Shown piece by piece: positions 60,627 to 64,000 of a stretch of DNA of 64,000 bases (positions are counted from its first letter, which is position 1; each line of letters opens with the position of its first letter). Where the stretch lies: positions 248,001-312,000 of the forward strand of contig NZ_JANTYS010000004.1 of NCBI RefSeq assembly GCF_024808255.1. Direction: 5' to 3'. This stretch comes from Mucilaginibacter dorajii. Lineage in GTDB: Bacteria > Bacteroidota > Bacteroidia > Sphingobacteriales > Sphingobacteriaceae. Below the pieces are notes generated by a model. The model was not told the origin of the DNA. It saw only the letters and a list, made by a program, of their open reading frames with translations, and searched no databases. A program made the translations under genes and the position numbers.

Positions 60627-62108
60627 TTATATCAACCTGATCGTAAATTTGGTGCCAATATTTACTGTGCTATCTACCTTTATACTGCCACCCAAGGCCT
60701 CAATCTGGTTACGGGTTATGAATAGTCCAATTCCTTTAGCATCAGGGTTTTGATGGAAAGTTTTATACATTCCGAATATTTTATCGCCATAACGTTCCAT
60801 ATCAATGCCTATCCCATTATCTTCAAAAATGAGATAAATATGCTCGCGCTCTTTTAATGTATAACATTTAATAACCGGGCTTCTTTCTGGCGAGCTGTAT
60901 TTTAGTGAGTTAGTGAGCAGGTTTTGCAAAATACTCTCCATATAAGCCGGTATGTAGCTTATTTGCGGGCATTTGTTAAAATCGTAGTTTATTTGGGCAT
61001 CAAGGGCTTCTATATTGCTTTTAAGGGCAGATGTAATGTTTTTGAATAGTGTTTCAAAATCTATTATAGTTCTTTCATTGCCAATTTCGGTTTGAATCTT
61101 AACTATCTCATTTAAATGATCAATAGTGGTATTCAAACTGTCGCTGATGGATTTGATGTGCGAGAAGATCTCTGCGCGATCTTCGTCAACTTCAGTCTCC
61201 TGGTGAAGTTTTACCATAAATTGTAAATTACCAGTGTGCGACCGTAAGTTATGGGATACGATGTAGGCAAAGTTTTGCAACCGGCGGTTTTGGTCTGTCA
61301 ACAAATTGAGGGACGATTCAAGCGCCAGTGTTTTTCTTTTTTTGTTATCAACATCCTGTATAATACCGCGTATGTTGATGCATTTTCCAAAATCATCAAT
61401 AACAGGTATCCCCTTGGCCCTTACCCATATAACGTTGTTTTTTGCCGATCTTAAAAGCAATTCCAACTCATAAGGCTGACAAAACTCAATGGCATTATCA
61501 ATGGCGTTTTTTATCACGGGGCGGTGCTGAGGCTCAAAAAAACTGATGGCTTCCTCTAAAGATAGTTTAACATGACTTTGTAATTCGAAGATGTCATAAA
61601 GTTGCTTTGATATTGATAGCCCCATAGAATGGGTACTAATTTCCCAACTTCCCAGTTTAGCAATCCTGATAGACTCATTATAAACAAGATCATTATAAGC
61701 GGCTTGAATTTGCGCTTGTTTATATTGATTAATATTGATGATGGAGCCATAAATGATATGACCGGTTTCGTCGTTGTGTTTTTTTATTGTGCTCTCAAAC
61801 CAGTGATAACCAGATGTTTTTGTAAGAAGCCTTATTTGCAAAGAATTAGAAGGTGCCAGCTGTTGATGATTTAAGGCAGCTAAAAAAGAAGGTTTATCCT
61901 GATGATAAAGCAGGTGCTCAAAAAAAACATGATTTGAGCACTCTATTTCTCCCGGTTCATAACCTAAAATGGTATAAAACCCCCAGGACCATTTAATATT
62001 TTTTGTAGTAATATTATATTCCCAAATGCCGGCATTAATGTTATCAATAATTTGAGCAAGGTGTTGCTTGCTATCATCAGAAAATTTATGCCCTTCAGAA
62101 AAACTCAT
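60627..62108 (-). CDS. PAS-domain sensor histidine kinase
   Basis: The 493-residue cytosolic kinase has two PAS domains (about 17-130, NINAGIWEYNITTKNIKWSW, and about 140-255), a dimerisation helix with the phosphoacceptor H286 in FAYIVSHNLRSHTGNLQF, and a HATPase domain (about 380-493) with N box LLTNSLKYSSPE, G1 DNGIGI and G2 GIGLFITRNQIEALGG. No membrane segment or receiver domain is present and no response regulator gene is adjacent, so its output partner is unknown. Such kinases in this phylum often act on light, redox or energy signals bound by the PAS domain. Confidence 0.93.
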   Translation of the reverse strand: MSFSEGHKFSDDSKQHLAQIIDNINAGIWEYNITTKNIKWSWGFYTILGYEPGEIECSNHVFFEHLLYHQDKPSFLAALNHQQLAPSNSLQIRLLTKTSGYHWFESTIKKHNDETGHIIYGSIININQYKQAQIQAAYNDLVYNESIRIAKLGSWEISTHSMGLSISKQLYDIFELQSHVKLSLEEAISFFEPQHRPVIKNAIDNAIEFCQPYELELLLRSAKNNVIWVRAKGIPVIDDFGKCINIRGIIQDVDNKKRKTLALESSLNLLTDQNRRLQNFAYIVSHNLRSHTGNLQFMVKLHQETEVDEDRAEIFSHIKSISDSLNTTIDHLNEIVKIQTEIGNERTIIDFETLFKNITSALKSNIEALDAQINYDFNKCPQISYIPAYMESILQNLLTNSLKYSSPERSPVIKCYTLKEREHIYLIFEDNGIGIDMERYGDKIFGMYKTFHQNPDAKGIGLFITRNQIEALGGSIKVDSTVNIGTKFTIRLI

Positions 62109-62511
62109 ATTTTAAATAAACCCCTTTACTCAGTTATTGACACAAGCTAATAGTAAAATATGTGCCACAATTATGAAACCACCCCATTTACAACCGTTAG
62201 TTGTATTTGTTTTGTATATCGCGTAGAATTTTATAGTAATTAGGGGATTCCAAATATAAGATTTGGCTTGATTATAAATCATTCAAATACTGATAATTAC
62301 AAAATAATTATAATCTTTAAAATTTAAGTAATTATAATGAAAATCGATTCGAAAAAAATATTTTCAGGAATTTTATTAGCTTTTTAATGTTTAAACGACA
62401 AATGAGGATTGAAAAAACTTATAATATCGTAGGTGAAACAATTTCCACAAAAAAAAATAAAAAGGTTACAAAATGCCCAAATTGGTTAATGTTTGATATT
62501 AATGTCCTATT
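62109..62511. other. AT-rich intergenic region without recognised features
   Basis: This 403-base gap separates the sensor kinase and the alkylation-repair gene, both on the minus strand. It is very AT-rich with no long open frame. Several imperfect AT palindromes near 62290-62340 are not clearly above chance. A promoter for the kinase probably lies within 62109-62200. Confidence 0.5.
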
Positions 62512-63195
62512 TTACAGGCACTTTATAGTTGTTTGACTGGAAATTGTTTTTTTTAGTTCTGCTAAAGCGTTGCTGGCTATCCATTTAGCAGATTTATGAT
62601 TTTGTGTGCTGATGCGCTCTGCGGTATTTATAGCTTCTGCTTTTAAAATCTCATTTTTTTTGCCAATTTGCCTCAACGCCCAATTAACAGCCTTTTTTAC
62701 AAAATTGCGATTGTCCCATGCTTCACGTTCTATGACCGCAAAAAAGGGTATAAATGCCTCATTTGTTGCCTTCTTATTGTGCACGGCATATTCGGCCATT
62801 AATACAAACCCCGCGCGTTTTACAAACTCTTCAGTGCGGGCACTAAATTCAATGGCTTTGGTTATGGCAAATGGCGTACGATCAAACAGATTCCCGCATA
62901 GCTGGTCGCAAAGGTCCCAGGAATGGAAATCTTCTGTCCAGTTATCAATTTGTTGTTCTGTAACCATGGCCGGATCATCCACCAGGGATGCTAAAATGCG
63001 GGCTTCATGAATACCGGTAACCCAAAGTTCAAGAGCAAGGTTATGATCTTTTGTTATGCCTTTAGCTATTTTACGTATATCCGGCAGTTTAACGCCCAAT
63101 GCCTGGGAGTTATCAATGCCGAAGCGTTGCATCCCCGCGAGATAATCTGGATTAGCCCGTTGCTTCAGGAGGGCTATAATTTTTTCAACCTGCAT
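62512..63195 (-). CDS. DNA alkylation repair protein, AlkD-like
   Basis: The 227-residue all-helical protein has the HEAT-like repeats of the AlkC/AlkD family: YLAGMQRFGIDNSQALGVKL, KIAKGITKDHNLALELW, IHEARILASLVDDPAMVTEQ, SWDLCDQLCGNLFDRTPFAI and EAWDNRNFVKKAVNWALRQIG. AlkD removes positively charged alkylated bases without base flipping; a catalytic Asp/Trp pair is expected in the WDLCDQ region. The start codon lies directly beside the stop of the next upstream gene (63196), so both probably belong to one transcript. Confidence 0.9.
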   Translation of the reverse strand: MQVEKIIALLKQRANPDYLAGMQRFGIDNSQALGVKLPDIRKIAKGITKDHNLALELWVTGIHEARILASLVDDPAMVTEQQIDNWTEDFHSWDLCDQLCGNLFDRTPFAITKAIEFSARTEEFVKRAGFVLMAEYAVHNKKATNEAFIPFFAVIEREAWDNRNFVKKAVNWALRQIGKKNEILKAEAINTAERISTQNHKSAKWIASNALAELKKTISSQTTIKCL

Positions 63196-63660
63196 TTAGT
63201 CAGAAAAATTTTCACTTTCAAGCGTATGATGAATTTTTACAACTTCCATTAACGCGGCCGAGCAATAAAACGGATGTAGTTCCATTATCAACGCCCCCGC
63301 TTTTATAGCCGGGTCGGTTTCGGTAAGTGTTTTGGCTTCTTCAAGGGTTGTCACGTTAAAAATAAAGATGCCCTTTATAGACTGGTCATCTAAAAACGGA
63401 CCTGCCACCACTAATTTACCTTCGTCGGCCAGTTTTGAGATATTCTTTAGATGTGCCATTTGCAGCTCCATTCTTGCTGCTGAATCCTTTAGCCGGTTTG
63501 GCCCCTCCTTTAAAAAGGCCATCACATACCTTTTCATCCCAAATTTATCCGCGCCCAGCTTCTTGGCAAGGGCTGCGTCGTAAACAGGTTTTGTTGGTTT
63601 TTGAGCAAAACAAGCAATACCAATAAAAATAAAAGTGATAAGCAGGGTAAGTTTTTTCAT
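63196..63660 (-). CDS. Exported YciI-family protein
   Basis: The 154-residue protein has a signal peptide (KKLTLLITFIFIGIACFAQ) and then a YciI-like ferredoxin-fold domain: KRYVMAFLKEGPN, MAHLKNISKLADEGKLVVAG, PFLDDQSIKGIFIFNVTTLE and TDPAIKAGALIMELHPFYC. YciI domains are usually cytosolic and of unknown catalytic role; the conserved histidine-aspartate pair is present in AHLKN and DPAIKAG. A signal peptide on this domain is uncommon but recurs in Bacteroidota. The stop lies directly against the start of the alkylation-repair gene. Confidence 0.88.
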   Translation of the reverse strand: MKKLTLLITFIFIGIACFAQKPTKPVYDAALAKKLGADKFGMKRYVMAFLKEGPNRLKDSAARMELQMAHLKNISKLADEGKLVVAGPFLDDQSIKGIFIFNVTTLEEAKTLTETDPAIKAGALIMELHPFYCSAALMEVVKIHHTLESENFSD

Positions 63661-63680
63661 GAAATGGGGGCATTAGATTG

Positions 63681-63978
63681 TTATATTTCAGACCTTTTTT
63701 TGGATGTCTTCTATTGTCAAAAAAGCTAATAGTATTAATCTATCTCCTTCAATTCTATAAAACAAGGTATTGTGTTTGGTTATAACAAAACCCCTGATTT
63801 GTTTTTCCTCGTTTTCTAATGTACCTATTTCAGGGTTTTGAGCAATGATGTCTATTATCCTATAAGTTCGGGTAACAAAGTTCCTGGTTACATTATCACT
63901 CCATTCTTGTTGAAGATACTCGATAATTAAATTAAAACTGGTGCTTGCTCTTTGGTTCTAAACGATTACTTTAGCCAT
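63681..63978 (-). pseudogene. RelE/ParE-family toxin gene with two disabling changes
   Basis: An ATG at 63976-63978 opens MAKVIV and then a TAG (63958-63960) where relatives have tryptophan; the frame goes on as NQRASTSFNLIIEYLQQEWS, VTRTYRIIDIIAQNPEIGTL, KQIRGFVITKHNTLFYRIEG, a clear ParE-type toxin. Near the C-terminus the frame reads FLTIEDIQKKV, but one extra T in the T6 run at about 63719-63724 gives FFDNRRHPKKRSEI, the normal family end with stop at 63681. One nonsense change and one one-base deletion together mark a dead toxin gene. The antitoxin gene ends five bases upstream. Confidence 0.85.
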
Positions 63979-63981
63979 TTA

Positions 63982-64000
63982 TCATGCTGCTGTTTCATCT
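63982..64000 (-). CDS. C-terminal end of the partner antitoxin (runs off the window)
   Basis: Immediately before the toxin pseudogene the minus strand reads GAT GAA ACA GCA GCA TGA, giving DETAA and a stop. Its position three bases from the toxin start is where the antitoxin of a parDE-like pair is expected. Only six codons are visible, so the identity rests on context. Confidence 0.4.

Overview
The window comes from a Bacteroidota chromosome, most likely family Sphingobacteriaceae (Mucilaginibacter/Pedobacter-like). The signs are SusC/SusD and FecR families, ECF sigma factors of the Bacteroides-expansion type, STN domains, TAnnTTTG promoter elements instead of -10/-35 boxes, weak Shine-Dalgarno sequences, and many short palindromic repeats between genes. 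The genus is inferred from protein style, not from a marker search.

Layout. 1-4 kb: edge of a PAS protein, an AraC regulator, a VOC protein, then three co-oriented small proteins of the DUF7832/DUF6348/DUF4265-like kind. 4-12 kb (minus strand): a secreted serine hydrolase and a FecR - SusC(STN) - SusD nutrient-uptake locus without a neighbouring sigma gene. 12-18 kb: a DUF6660 protein with a TonB receptor, then a chromate locus (ChrB-AraC fusion, ChrA, small barrel protein). 18-23 kb: mmuM followed by an accessory stretch of unrecognised genes, peppered with a 14-bp repeat and holding a duplicated gene start. 22.8-26.1 kb: a complete arsenic operon (arsR, DUF6428, arsN2, arsC, acr3) with two matching palindromic operators. 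26.7 kb: a lone ECF sigma factor. 27.8-35.7 kb: transglutaminase/DUF2126, ATP-grasp/alpha-E and transglutaminase genes in one operon, facing a zinc metallopeptidase. 36-41 kb: an ECF sigma/FecR pair flanked by two related surface-repeat proteins, one carrying an STN domain, plus a frameshifted porin. 41-44.5 kb: an esterase, a frameshifted secreted protein and tRNA-Phe. 44.7-47.3 kb: an Fe-S electron-transfer pair split by a DUF2750 gene. 47-64 kb: mostly housekeeping (mtgA, rpsF-rpsR-rplI, Wzi, dnaX, icd, manA, a sensor kinase, an AlkD-like protein, a YciI-like protein) and, at the right edge, a doubly damaged parE toxin gene.

How genes work together. The ars genes form one inducible unit: sensing, arsenate reduction, arsenite export and acetylation of organoarsenicals. 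The chr genes put a sensor-regulator next to its exporter. The transglutaminase/ATP-grasp/alpha-E operon looks like an uncharacterised peptide-forming or protein-modifying pathway. The sigma/FecR/STN-surface-repeat locus looks like cell-surface signalling in which the outer-membrane partner is not a TonB receptor.

Most notable structure outside genes: a two-copy structured repeat (11790-12288 and 18027-18320) with compensatory base changes in a hairpin, and a palindrome-bounded insertion in one copy.
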